Assembly (NCBI GenBank): GCA_963745675.1
Contig: CAVUYM010000009.1
Coordinates: 1-64,000 of the forward strand
Source: JAUIIK01 sp963745675
Lineage (GTDB): Bacteria; Chloroflexota; Chloroflexia; Thermomicrobiales; CFX8
Reading direction: 5' to 3'
DNA length: 64,000 bases
The position numbers and the translations under genes were made by a program. Of this stretch, positions 18,197-26,984 are shown in pieces; positions within the stretch are counted from its first letter, which is position 1, and the number at the start of each line of letters is the position of its first letter. The notes beneath the pieces were generated by a model. It searched no databases. It was not told where the DNA came from and saw only the letters and a program-made list of their open reading frames with translations.

Positions 18197-18270
18197 GTAG
18201 GGGTGGAGTTCATCTCCACCCGGTAGCTGGGATGCGTACGTACGCGGGTGGAGATGAACTCCACCCCTAC
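18197..18270. repeat. 25-bp perfect inverted repeat with palindromic loop
   Basis: The arms 18197-18221 and 18246-18270 are exact reverse complements (25 bp; arm begins GTAGGGGTGGAGTTC). The 24-base loop contains the palindrome GCGTACGTACGC (18234-18245), so the whole can form a cruciform. GTAGGGG-type hairpins are common dispersed repeats in environmental bacteria. It lies in the 354-bp gap 18105-18458, which holds no gene. Confidence 0.75.
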
Positions 18271-18406
18271 GAAATGCAGACGCTCTCATCCTTTATTGCA
18301 GGAGATCACTCCGAAATGCGGGTTGGAACGGAGAAGAGGGGCGTAGCGCATTGCAGTCTCAGACGCGCCGAACTTCGTTCGACTGTTAGAAATCGCAATG
18401 GTTAGA

Positions 18407-18439
18407 GCGGCCCCTCTTTCAATCGGGAAAGGGGGCCGC
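18407..18439. terminator. Bidirectional hairpin terminator
   Basis: GCGGCCCCTCTTTC (18407-18420) pairs with GGAAAGGGGGCCGC-type sequence ending at 18439, with one bulge. It lies between the convergent DinB-like and HtrA-like genes, with CTTTC/GAAAG runs on both sides. Confidence 0.55.
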
Positions 18440-18458
18440 AGTCTTCGTTGACCGGATA

Positions 18459-19295
18459 CTACGCTCTGGCAACGACCGCTGCTGTAACTGACAGTTTTCG
18501 TCCGGCACGCTCCATCTCGAGACGTATCGCCCCGCCTGCGCCCGCATCGATCAGTCCGTCGATAAGGGTGGTGTAGTCACGTACCAGGGTATCGCCTACA
18601 GCGACGATGATGTCGCCTGGGATGATTCCGGATGCTTCTGCAGGGCTTTCGGGTTGGACATCGGTCACGATCAAGCCTGCGTTAACCGGCTGGACTGTGA
18701 CGCCGATGTGCGGTCGCGGGTTTACCTGCTGGGCGATGAAGCGTCGCACTGCCTGTGACGGGATCGAAAGGCCAAGTCCCGGCCCGGCGACCATCGCATT
18801 GACGCCGATCAGACGTCCATCGGAGTCGAGCAAGGGGCCGCCCGAGTTGCCGCGGTTCAGGGTGATGTTGCTGGCGATCAACTCACGCTGATCGCCTTCA
18901 TCGGGGGGCCGGCTGATAACGCCGACGGTTACGGCATCGGCCAGTCCCAGCGGATGCCCGACTGCCAGGACGAGCTGCCCGGGTCTCAGGGCACGCGAAT
19001 CACCGAATTCGATTGCTTCGAGATCTTCGCGCTCAACCCGGATCGCCGCCAGATCGAGCGCATCGTCGCGTGCCACGACCTGACCTTCGAGACCGGTGCC
19101 GTTATGCAAGGTGACGCCTGCAGATTTGCCGCGCACGACATGGGCATTTGTGATGATCAGTCCGCGCGAATCGACGATGATGCCCGAACCAGCGCCGCGA
19201 CGGCCATCGGTAATTTGCACGACGCTGTCGAGCGCCTGCCTGGCTATTTCGCTAGCGGCGTCGCCAGTGAGTGGTAGTTTCGTTGTGGCTGTCAT
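18459..19295 (-). CDS. HtrA-like serine protease with PDZ domain, no signal peptide
   Basis: A 278-residue trypsin-fold protease of the DegP/HtrA type. Catalytic triad: His52 in TNAHVV, Asp81 in ALDLAAI, Ser151 in RGNSGGPL. A PDZ domain spans about 185-275 (HIGVTVQPV, ESPAEASGIIPGDIIVAVG). There is no signal peptide and no membrane segment, unlike typical DegP, so the protein is probably cytosolic. It sits 14 bp downstream of a second HtrA-like gene on the same strand and is likely co-transcribed with it. Confidence 0.87.
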   Translation of the reverse strand: MTATTKLPLTGDAASEIARQALDSVVQITDGRRGAGSGIIVDSRGLIITNAHVVRGKSAGVTLHNGTGLEGQVVARDDALDLAAIRVEREDLEAIEFGDSRALRPGQLVLAVGHPLGLADAVTVGVISRPPDEGDQRELIASNITLNRGNSGGPLLDSDGRLIGVNAMVAGPGLGLSIPSQAVRRFIAQQVNPRPHIGVTVQPVNAGLIVTDVQPESPAEASGIIPGDIIVAVGDTLVRDYTTLIDGLIDAGAGGAIRLEMERAGRKLSVTAAVVARA

Positions 19296-19309
19296 GTGAC
19301 CGCTCCTCT

Positions 19310-20221
19310 CTAACGCTCGCCTGGTGTAACTGTCATTTCTACAGCCTCACCGGCCCGGAGCAGCTTGACAGTAAGCTCGACACCAACGCTATCCGGCCCA
19401 AGCTGTTCGTGAACCTGGCGGGGATCATTCACCTCTTGGCCACCAAAGCTCACGATGGTGTCACCGAGCATCAACCCGCCAGATTCGGCCGGGCTATCGG
19501 CTTCGATACCGACGATCAGCAATCCGGCTTCCTGACCGCTCTCAAGCTTGCCCTGAAGGCTGGCCGGAATACGTACCGGTTGTAACGCGACGCCGAGATA
19601 GGCGCGTGCGATGCGACCCTTCTCCAAAAGGATCGCAGTAATGCGATCCAGCTCGGAGTGAGGAATCGTCACCGGCAGACCGCGGCTCAAGGCGGATGTA
19701 TTCATCCCGACGACTTCGCCAGCCGCGCTGACAAGCGGTCCACCGGAGAAGCCGGGGTACATCGTCAGGTCAGGGCGTACCGTCCCTTCGATGCGTGTGC
19801 CGCCGCGCGTGCGCAGCGTACTGCCGGCGACGCTGACCGCGCCGAGGGCTACCTGTGGCATGTCGCCGTGCGGCCTGCCGAGCGCCAGCACGATCTGTCC
19901 CGGCCTCGCTTCGGACCCAGCCTTTGGGACGGGCGTCAACTCGCCTTCAACGGCCACGCGCAGAGCTGCGACGTCGCTGGCCGGGTCGCGACCCACCAGT
20001 TCAGCCGCGACCTCTGTGCCATCCGGCAACACGACAGCGATATCTTCGTCGCGTTCGACGGCGTGGTTCGACGTGACGATCAGGCCATCCGCCGACCAGA
20101 TCAGTCCCGTTGCCGGAATCCGTTTCCGGGCTTTGACGATCACTATTGAGGCGGCGACCGTTTCGACGGCATCAGCGAGGGCATCCGAGAGTTGAGTAAG
20201 TACATTCGATTCGTTCGACAT
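19310..20221 (-). CDS. Second HtrA-like serine protease with PDZ domain
   Basis: A 303-residue protein. I choose ATG 20221 (MSNESNVLTQ) because AAAGGAG lies 8-9 bases before it. The triad is His53 in SNHAV, Asp83 in ASDVAAL and Ser159 in YPGFSGGPL. A PDZ domain follows (YLGVALQPVRIP, DSPAESGGLMLGDTIVSFGG). Like its neighbour it lacks a signal peptide, indicating a cytosolic pair. Order on the minus strand: creatininase, this gene, then the 18459-19295 paralogue. Confidence 0.87.
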   Translation of the reverse strand: MSNESNVLTQLSDALADAVETVAASIVIVKARKRIPATGLIWSADGLIVTSNHAVERDEDIAVVLPDGTEVAAELVGRDPASDVAALRVAVEGELTPVPKAGSEARPGQIVLALGRPHGDMPQVALGAVSVAGSTLRTRGGTRIEGTVRPDLTMYPGFSGGPLVSAAGEVVGMNTSALSRGLPVTIPHSELDRITAILLEKGRIARAYLGVALQPVRIPASLQGKLESGQEAGLLIVGIEADSPAESGGLMLGDTIVSFGGQEVNDPRQVHEQLGPDSVGVELTVKLLRAGEAVEMTVTPGER

Positions 20222-20310
20222 TGTGATGCTCCTTTCAATGCTGCAATCTTGATCCATCCGAAGCCAGCGCAACACCGGCTGGGTGGGCAGGCGGCGGCCT
20301 ATCCAAATGG

Positions 20311-21087
20311 TCAGGTGCTGAAGCGACCGAGCTCGCGGTCCTGCGCTTCGAAATACGCGAAGCGCTTTGCCAGCCCCGCAATAATCTGCGTCCACGCTTC
20401 CCGCCCACCGTCCACGGTAGCTGGCGAAGGATCGCCCAGCGCGCCGGTGCTGCTCATTTCGTCGAAGAGAAAGACCTCTCCGCCCTCACGGTATCTCTCG
20501 GTTAGCTGCCTCGTCTCGGGAGCGATCATGCGCTCTTTCCGCACCAGGTTGGCGCGTTCGGCGAGGCAGAGTGCCGTCTCCATCACCGCCGCGTGCCCGC
20601 CATCTCCGCCCGGGAAGAGCTCTTCCGAGATCGAGCGCCACTGGTCGGAGACGCCAATCACCCGCAAGACGATGTCAATTCTGGCTCGATGCGCCTCGGC
20701 CTTCAGATCCCAGAGGGCACCGGGTACAGCCCAGTGGCCACCGCAGCCGGTCACGACGACTATCCGCCGAAAACCGCTATCGATGACGCTCCAGACAATC
20801 TGCTTCACTAGCTGGATATAGATCTCATTGCTCAGGCTGATTGATCCTGCCATCCCCAGATGCTCTGAAGCCGGTCCAAAAGGCAGTGCAGGCAACACGA
20901 GGACTTCGCAGCCGTCGCCAGCCGCAGCCTCAGCAGCGTCGACGGTCGCCCTTTCGACCTGATAGGTGTCGGTGTCGACCGGCAGGTGAAAGGCATGTTG
21001 CTCGGTACATCCCAACGGGACGACGGCCAGGGCGCCACGTTCCGCTGCCGCTTCGATCTGCTCGCGTGTCATTTCTCCCCAACGCAT
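20311..21087 (-). CDS. Creatininase family amidohydrolase
   Basis: A 258-residue metal-dependent amidohydrolase of the creatininase/FAPy-deformylase family, hydrolysing cyclic or formyl amides. Metal and active-site motifs: VPLGCTEQHAFHLPVDTDT near the N-terminus (Glu, His, Asp), VVTGCGGHWAVPGAL, and GGDGGHAAVMETAL (Glu). The family norm at the middle motif is NGHGGN; here it reads TGCGGHW. The true substrate is unknown. A second, more distant member lies at 54555-55317. It is probably the first gene of the operon with the two HtrA-like proteases. Confidence 0.85.
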   Translation of the reverse strand: MRWGEMTREQIEAAAERGALAVVPLGCTEQHAFHLPVDTDTYQVERATVDAAEAAAGDGCEVLVLPALPFGPASEHLGMAGSISLSNEIYIQLVKQIVWSVIDSGFRRIVVVTGCGGHWAVPGALWDLKAEAHRARIDIVLRVIGVSDQWRSISEELFPGGDGGHAAVMETALCLAERANLVRKERMIAPETRQLTERYREGGEVFLFDEMSSTGALGDPSPATVDGGREAWTQIIAGLAKRFAYFEAQDRELGRFST

Positions 21088-21267
21088 TGCACGTTCCTTC
21101 CCAATTACCCAGTAGTGCGTAGTTCTACTCGGAATACCCTATTTCGACATTCGCTCCGTATTGAGCAATTCAGCCGATGGACGACACTGGATAACTCCGT
21201 AGACTGCTATCAGTCGAATGTGTAACCAACATCCTTATTGATACTTTGCGCGACTGGACATAGGAAC

Positions 21268-22474
21268 ATGAAACGTGAAAATCGACACCATACTGCGCGA
21301 CTCACAGACCCGTTGACGCGTTATTTCAAGTATTTGAACGACTCCACCTGGGCCCGGCGCCGCGGGGCGCGTGATGTCATGGACTTCATGCTTGGAACTC
21401 CACAGGAAATGCCACTGCCGGAGGTGACGGCGGCGTTGAAGTACTGGAGCGACCCGCTGACGAAGGACTGGTACGGCTACCAACCGAATTCAGAACAGGC
21501 TCAGGAAATTTCCGCCCGATCGCTGCGCGAGCGCACTGGAGTGCCTTTCGCGGCAGAAGACATCGCCATGACCAATGGCGCGTTCGGAGCCCTGACAGTT
21601 GCCCTGCAGACTGATCACCTCACCGGGTGATGAAGTCATCCTCAGTGTGCCGGCCTGGAATTTCTTCGAGCCGCTGTTGCGCCAAGCTGGTGTCATCTCG
21701 GTCAAAGTACCGGTGCGCTCCGATTCGCTTGAGATTGATGTTCCTGCAATCGCCGCTTCAATCACGCCAAAGACGAGAGCGATCATCCTCAATACACCGA
21801 ATTCACCAACCGGCAAGATCTACTCACGCAAGACGCTCCAGTTGCTTGCTAACGTGATTGATGAGATTTCGCGCTGCAATGATCGCCGAATCTACCTCAT
21901 TTCGGACGAGGTCTTCGCCCGCGTCACATTCGACGGCGAGCGCGCTGTCAGCCCGTCCGAAGTCTATGATCACACGCTCGTCGTCTATTCCTGGAGTAAG
22001 CAACTCCTCACCCCTGGGCAGCGCATCGGCTACCTTGCGCTGCATCCGCGGATGCCGGATCGTGAGGCACTACGCGATACGTTGCTCATGACGCAGGTCG
22101 CAGCCGGATACGTCTTCCCGAGCGCGTTGATGCAGCACGCTCTGGCCGACCTCGATCCGCTCACGATCGATATCGATCACCTCCAACGCAAACGCGATCG
22201 CATGGTGCGCGGTTTACAGGATATTGGCTATGACGTGCAGACGCCGGAAGGCACCTTCTACCTGATGCCGCGCTCGCCGATTCCCGACGATATGGCCTTT
22301 GCCGAATTGCTTGCAGCGCGGGACGTATTCGTCTTGCCGGGAGAACTCTTCGAATATCCTGGCTATTTCCGGATGTCTCTGACTGCCAGCGATGACATGA
22401 TCGAGCGCAGTCTGGCCCACTTCGAGGCTGCCTTTCGGATGTGCCTGCCCGCCGAAGCCCTGATCGCCGATTAG
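21268..22474 (+). CDS. PLP-dependent aminotransferase class I/II, one frameshift
   Basis: A fold-type I aminotransferase, about 400 residues once joined. The first frame (ATG 21268) carries YGYQPNSEQAQEISARSLRE and TNGAFGALTVALQT; near 21610 one base is off and the frame continues as ITSPGDEVILSVPAWNFFEP. PLP-site motifs are intact: NTPNSPTG, the strand LISDEVFA with Asp, and VVYSWSKQLLTPGQRIGY with the Schiff-base Lys. The C-terminal half ends with MSLTASDDMIERSLAHF. Similar enzymes use branched or aromatic amino acids; the substrate cannot be set. It is divergent from the creatininase gene, sharing a 180-bp promoter region. The break is most likely a sequence error. Confidence 0.8.
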
Positions 22475-22521
22475 GCGCGATAGTCTCGGCGCAAGCCAGT
22501 AGAGCCGTGGACGGATGAGTA

Positions 22522-22615
22522 GAGACGCGCCGACGGCGCGTCTCACTTTGACCAGTTCAATTTTCTATAGGAAAAGCGATGGTTATAGACCAGGACGCGC
22601 CAGCGGCACGTCTCC
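22522..22615. repeat. Two GACGCGCC-type hairpins
   Basis: GAGACGCGCC (22522-22531) pairs perfectly with GGCGCGTCTC (22535-22544) around a 3-base loop. A second, imperfect copy, GGACGCGCC-AGC-GGCACGTCTCC, lies at 22593-22615. The same motif occurs at 10261-10280. This looks like a dispersed REP-like family between the aminotransferase and M20 genes. Confidence 0.6.
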
Positions 22616-22689
22616 ACAGTCATTAATGCCGCTACACTATTCGACAATGCACAACCTAACCTTCGGAGGCGCGACGAGAGGATTGTTCA

Positions 22690-23859
22690 ATGGGGATAAC
22701 GACGGACGCATTGCAATGGCTAGTGGGCCAGCAAGCGGCGATGGTTGACGAACTTGGTTCGTATGTGTCGATCGAGAGCGGGTCATACGACATCGCAGGC
22801 GTCAACCGGGTTGGTGAACACCTGTCGAAGGCCCTCCGCGAGCTTGGCTTCTCGGTCGACCGCATCCTGGAGAGCGACTGCGGCGACCATCTGGTTGCTC
22901 GGCGGAACGGCGCGGGTGCCGGGCGCCTGCTTGCGCTGATCCATCTGGATACCGTCTGGCCGGCAGGAACGCTGGCGGAGAATCCATTCCGCGTCGAAGA
23001 CGGTAGAGCGTATGGACCTGGCGTGCTCGACATGAAAGGCGGTTGGGTCGTATTGCTCAACGCCTTGAGAGCCCTTGACCGGCTTGGCTGGGATGGGTTG
23101 GCCCAGACAAAGATCTTCATCACCGCCGACGAAGAGCTCGGCAGCCCTAGCGGTCGCAAGCACATCGAGGATCTGGCCAGTCGCTCCGACTGGGCCATTG
23201 TCATGGAACCGGCCCGCGCTAACGGCGGCCTCTGTATTCAGCGGAGCATGGTTGGCGCAGTTTATCTCGATGTCACCGGCAAGACCGCCCACACCGTCTA
23301 CGCAGATGACCAGGCTGCCAGCGCCATTGAAGAGATCGCCCACAAGATCGTCGCGCTCAATGCGCTCTCCAAACGCGAGCGAGGCGTTCTGGTAAATGTC
23401 GGTACGATCACTGGCGGCAGCGCCCGGCAGGTGATCCCGGATCGCGCCAGTGTCAGCGTCGATCTCCGCGCACCAACGACTGCGCTGGGCGACGAGCTGC
23501 TGGGACAAGTCGAGGAAATAGCCAACCGCCAGTACGTACCCGGCACGACGACGACGCTGCGTGGCGGCATCACCCGCCCGGCGTATGTAGCGGGCGAGGG
23601 CACATTGAGGATGCTCGCACTGGCGCAGGCCTGTGGACGCGAGCTAGGCCGCGATCTAGAGGGAGTTTCGTCGCAGGGCGGCTCCGACGGCAGCTTCACC
23701 GGTGGAATGGGCCTGCCAACCCTCGATGGCCTCGGTCCGGAAGGCGCGAACAGCTGCAGCCGCGACGAGTACGTTCTCGTCGACTCTCTGCCTACCCGTA
23801 GCGCACTTCTGGCCGGGATCATCGCGGGATTGCCGGGCATGAGTTCATCCGGGGTCTGA
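22690..23859 (+). CDS. M20 family peptidase (carboxypeptidase G2-like)
   Basis: A 389-residue cytosolic di-zinc peptidase starting at ATG 22690. The metal ligands are visible: LALIHLDTVWP (HxD), GVLDMKGGW (bridging Asp), ITADEELGSPSG (catalytic and metal Glu), VMEPAR, and the late GLGPEGANSCSRDEYVL. The dimerisation domain carries TGKTAHTVYADDQAASAI, where the loop usually reads GxxxHAG. It resembles glutamate carboxypeptidases that remove C-terminal glutamate. A related, broken gene lies at 36095-37266. It lies 160 bp upstream of the M81 gene with a hairpin between, so likely a separate transcript. Confidence 0.87.
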   Translation: MGITTDALQWLVGQQAAMVDELGSYVSIESGSYDIAGVNRVGEHLSKALRELGFSVDRILESDCGDHLVARRNGAGAGRLLALIHLDTVWPAGTLAENPFRVEDGRAYGPGVLDMKGGWVVLLNALRALDRLGWDGLAQTKIFITADEELGSPSGRKHIEDLASRSDWAIVMEPARANGGLCIQRSMVGAVYLDVTGKTAHTVYADDQAASAIEEIAHKIVALNALSKRERGVLVNVGTITGGSARQVIPDRASVSVDLRAPTTALGDELLGQVEEIANRQYVPGTTTTLRGGITRPAYVAGEGTLRMLALAQACGRELGRDLEGVSSQGGSDGSFTGGMGLPTLDGLGPEGANSCSRDEYVLVDSLPTRSALLAGIIAGLPGMSSSGV

Positions 23860-23890
23860 TTTCCCCAGTCGCGACCAGTCCCCTGTCTTT

Positions 23891-23914
23891 CATCCCGAGC
23901 GGAGGCTCCGGATG
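23891..23914. terminator. Hairpin after the M20 gene
   Basis: CATCCCGAGC (23891-23900) pairs with GCTCCGGATG (23905-23914) around GGAG with one mismatch. The CATCC...GGATG form resembles the dispersed element family seen at 26009, 46393 and 48690. Confidence 0.45.
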
Positions 23915-24019
23915 ACACTATGAGGATTGCAGCAGAAAGAACGTCTGACACGGGCAATCGATCCGTTCTACGATACGCGCGAAGATAGGCCTTCCAAATA
24001 GGAACAGAGGGACGATGAT

Positions 24020-25501
24020 ATGCGAATAGCGATTGGGCAGATTAGCCACGAGACGAACACGATGTTCGGGCCACCGACTCCGGTCACGGAATTCGAACGG
24101 CAGGGCTGGGCAGTTGGTCAGGAAATCATCAACAACAGCACAGGGGTGCGTGGCTATCTCGGAGGGATGATTGCCGCTGGAAGCGACAACGACATTGAGA
24201 TCGTGCCGACTTTCGCAGCTCAGGCGCACCCGTCGGGGCCAATCGAGCGCTCGGCCTTCGACACCATGCTCGCTAATCTGCAAGATGGCATTGAGGCAGC
24301 CAGCGCTGGCGGCTTTGACGCCGTCTGCCTGTCGCTCCATGGGGCGGGTACGGCAGTCGGCATCGACGATATCGAGGGCACGATCCTCGCCGCCGTCCGC
24401 GAGCAGATCGGCCCGGACATTCCACTGATCGCGACGCTCGATCTGCATTGCCATTCAACTGAACTGATGCTCGAGAGCGCAACGGCATTGCTGACCGTGC
24501 ACGAGTACCCGCACGTCGATAGTTACGAGCGCGGCTACGAAGCGGTCGAACTGGCGGCGAAGACCGTTCGCGGTGAGGTTTCGCCGGTTATGGCCCGGGC
24601 AGTCTTACCAATGGCTATATCACCGATCACGAGCTTCCACGGTCCCGCACGCGAAATCAATGAGCTTTGCTGGGAGTGGGAGAAGCGCGGCCTGCTCGAC
24701 ATCACCTTCATCCACGGCTACCCCCACACCGACGTGCCGATCATCTCGGCCAGTGTTATCGCCGTCGCCGATGGCGATCAGGAACTCGCCCAGCAGGCGG
24801 CGAACGATGTCGCCGCCCGTATCTGGTCGATGCGGGAACAGTTCCGCTCCGTCCTACCGGACGCGACTGCCGCTGTCGCCGAGGCGTTGGCTTTCGACGG
24901 CGCGCCGATCGTCATCGCCGAGGTGTCGGACAATCCCGGCGGTGGCTCACCGGGCGACAGCACCCACCTGTTGCGTGCCTTGCTCGACGCAGCTCCGGAA
25001 GGGGCAGCCTTCGGCTTTGTCTATGATCCGGAGACAGCTATCCAGGCACACGAAGCCGGCCCTGGCGCGACGATTAACGTCCGTATCGGCGGCAAGACAG
25101 ATCCCGAGATGATGGGTGCGCCGATCGAGGCGTCTGCCTACGTCAAGAGCTGCACCGATGGGCGCTATATCACCCAGTCGACGATGGGCCAGGGCAGCCT
25201 GCGCGACCTCGGCAAGATGGCCCGATTGGTCGTCAACGGTGTCGATGTCATCGTCGGCTCGGAAAGCCAACAGACGATAGACGACGAGCTCTTCCGGCTA
25301 CACGGCATAGAGGTATCGCGCTTGAAGATCATCGCACTGAAGTCACAGAATCACTTCCGTGCCTACTTCGAGCCGCTCGCCGCCAAGGTCATTCGAGCTG
25401 ATTCGCCCGGTTGGACGACCTCAAATCTCTCCAATTTCAATTACCAGCGCATTAACCGGCCGATCTGGCCGCTGGACGAGGGTGTTGAGTGGACACCATA
25501 G
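24020..25501 (+). CDS. M81 family metallopeptidase (MlrC-like)
   Basis: A 493-residue zinc metallopeptidase of the DUF1485/MlrC family, which includes the enzyme that finishes microcystin degradation. Conserved motifs: IGQISHETNTM at the N-terminus, VCLSLHGAGTA, IATLDLHCHSTELML, LTVHEYPHVDSYERG (metal ligands Asp and His), MAISPITSFHGPA, and EVSDNPGGGSPGDST in the C-terminal part. Members probably hydrolyse small peptides or amide-bonded natural products; the substrate here is unknown. The stop codon overlaps the following NTF2-like gene by 13 bases, so the two are translated together. Confidence 0.9.
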   Translation: MRIAIGQISHETNTMFGPPTPVTEFERQGWAVGQEIINNSTGVRGYLGGMIAAGSDNDIEIVPTFAAQAHPSGPIERSAFDTMLANLQDGIEAASAGGFDAVCLSLHGAGTAVGIDDIEGTILAAVREQIGPDIPLIATLDLHCHSTELMLESATALLTVHEYPHVDSYERGYEAVELAAKTVRGEVSPVMARAVLPMAISPITSFHGPAREINELCWEWEKRGLLDITFIHGYPHTDVPIISASVIAVADGDQELAQQAANDVAARIWSMREQFRSVLPDATAAVAEALAFDGAPIVIAEVSDNPGGGSPGDSTHLLRALLDAAPEGAAFGFVYDPETAIQAHEAGPGATINVRIGGKTDPEMMGAPIEASAYVKSCTDGRYITQSTMGQGSLRDLGKMARLVVNGVDVIVGSESQQTIDDELFRLHGIEVSRLKIIALKSQNHFRAYFEPLAAKVIRADSPGWTTSNLSNFNYQRINRPIWPLDEGVEWTP

Positions 25502-25887
25502 AGGCGCGCATACCCGCCGATGTCGACCGGCTCTTCGCGGAAGCGTTGAGCCGTGGTGATCTCGAGGGGGCGGTGGGGATGTACGAGGCCGATGCTGCTT
25601 TCGTCCTTGAAGGCGGGGAGGTTGCCAGGGGGCACGCCGAGATTCGCGCAGCACTGGCCGATCTGATCGCGCTCAACCCGACTCTTGATTGTTACGAGAT
25701 CGATGTTGTTGAGAATGGCGACATGGCCGTCTTGCGTGCGGACTGGATCTTCAGCGGCACCGGCCTCGACGGTGAGCCATTCGAGAGCCGTGGCCGCAGC
25801 ATCGAAGTTGTCCGCCGCCAACAGGACGGACGCTGGCTCTTCACTATCGATCTCCCATCGGGCGCAAGTCCGCGGCCGGGCGAATGA
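25489..25887 (+). CDS. SnoaL/NTF2-like domain protein
   Basis: A 132-residue cone-shaped alpha+beta protein. GTG 25489 lies inside the end of the M81 gene. Pattern: helix DVDRLFAEALSRGDLEGAV, then MYEADAAFVLEGG, GHAEIRAAL, and the strands VVENGDMAVLRADWIFSG and VVRRQQDGRWLFTIDLPSG, typical of DUF4440/SnoaL_3. Such proteins bind or convert small molecules. Coupling to M81 suggests a shared pathway. Confidence 0.8.
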   Translation: MDTIEARIPADVDRLFAEALSRGDLEGAVGMYEADAAFVLEGGEVARGHAEIRAALADLIALNPTLDCYEIDVVENGDMAVLRADWIFSGTGLDGEPFESRGRSIEVVRRQQDGRWLFTIDLPSGASPRPGE

Positions 25888-25891
25888 AGTT

Positions 25892-25928
25892 TTGCGAATG
25901 GGTTGAAATACACTCAACCCATTCGCAA
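25892..25928. terminator. 15-bp perfect hairpin
   Basis: TTGCGAATGGGTTGA (25892-25906) pairs perfectly with 25914-25928 around the loop AATACAC, 4 bp after the NTF2-like stop. It likely ends the M81 transcript. Confidence 0.65.
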
Positions 25929-26008
25929 CAAATTGAGATATGTCTTGAAATTCCCGAGGTTGGCACGAACACCAGATAGGTGAAGGTCGCATACAGCAGC
26001 GACCGTGC

Positions 26009-26154
26009 TGGCATCCCGACGTCAGGAGGGATCTACGATCAACAGCTTGCAGCTCTGGGACGGAAGACTGCCAGGCGCGTCGCTGCGATGGGTCTCCTGA
26101 TACCTCGATACAGTTTGCTTGTGCGGCTAGATCCCTCCTGACGTCGGGATGCCA
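26009..26154. repeat. MITE-like element with 26-bp perfect terminal inverted repeats
   Basis: The arms 26009-26034 and 26129-26154 are exact reverse complements (26 bp; the arm begins TGGCATCCCGACGTC and ends AGGGATCT) around a 94-bp core without a reading frame. The total length is 146 bp. The same outer motif TGGCATCCC and GGGATCT recurs at 48690-48782. The remainder of gap 25888-26213 holds only the 25892-25928 hairpin. Confidence 0.7.
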
Positions 26155-26213
26155 ATAGGTTGGGTGTCTGCTGTCATCGAGTGGCCAAGCGTCGTGGCGA
26201 CACTCGCTCTCTC

Positions 26214-26795
26214 CTAGTAGGGCTTTTCGCCATTTTTTAGCATCTCGACGATCTGATCGACCCTCGCCATGTAGGTCTCCCGGTCGAGTATCCCTTGGAG
26301 CCGGTATGTGAGTGCGTTGCGATCTCGGTCGTCGAGACTCTCGAAAAGCTCCTTCGCCTTAGGGAAACTCGCCAGTCGCGCCTTTAGCAGGTCGGGCACG
26401 GGCAACTCACCGCGTGAGGAATAGGCGCGTTCCCAGCGATCGTCGGCTTTCGCCGCTTCGACAAGAGCCATGCCGGCCGGTTGCATGCGGCCCTGTTCGA
26501 TCAGCCACTCGGACTTGTCACATTCGATCCAGGACCATACTCTATCCAGTGAACCAGGCGTAAATTTCTGCAGGAAGCTTTCGCTGTCGACAGTCCGGCG
26601 CACTCCGCCATACCAACCGTAGCTGAGCGTGACGTGGAGTGCTTCATCGAACGAGATGGCATCACTGCCGCTACCCGTTTTAGCGATCTTGACCCAGGCG
26701 CCGTCCGATTCCGCGTGGTGCACCTCGAGCCAGTCTTCAAAATCAGCCTCGGTTGTGAACTCGACCACTGGAAGGTCGTGCGTTGTATTTGACAT
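26214..26795 (-). CDS. YdeI/OmpD-associated family protein
   Basis: A 193-residue protein with the family layout: an N-terminal region VVEFTTEADFEDWLEVHH, then GAWVKIAK, ISFDEALHVTLSYGWYGG, the strand FLQKFTPGSLDRVWS, a basic helix, and a C-terminal domain (SLDDRDRNALTYRLQGI, ETYMARVDQIVEMLKNGE). The role of the family is not firmly known; members have been linked to polymyxin or cold-stress tolerance. A second copy lies 190 bp upstream at 26985-27566. Confidence 0.8.
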   Translation of the reverse strand: MSNTTHDLPVVEFTTEADFEDWLEVHHAESDGAWVKIAKTGSGSDAISFDEALHVTLSYGWYGGVRRTVDSESFLQKFTPGSLDRVWSWIECDKSEWLIEQGRMQPAGMALVEAAKADDRWERAYSSRGELPVPDLLKARLASFPKAKELFESLDDRDRNALTYRLQGILDRETYMARVDQIVEMLKNGEKPY

Positions 26796-26984
26796 TTCCG
26801 CTCCTGCGTTTCGTCATTCGGGCGATCGATCGGACGTTTTATACCATTTCGTTTGGATGACGGCTGGGAACGAAGTGCAAAGCACTCTCACCCCCACTGC
26901 TAGGCGTCAACGCTATGGCCAGGAGCGCGAGCATCGATCCAGGGCCGGTGGCAAACGCGCCAGGCCTACCGCTTCGCGTATTCC

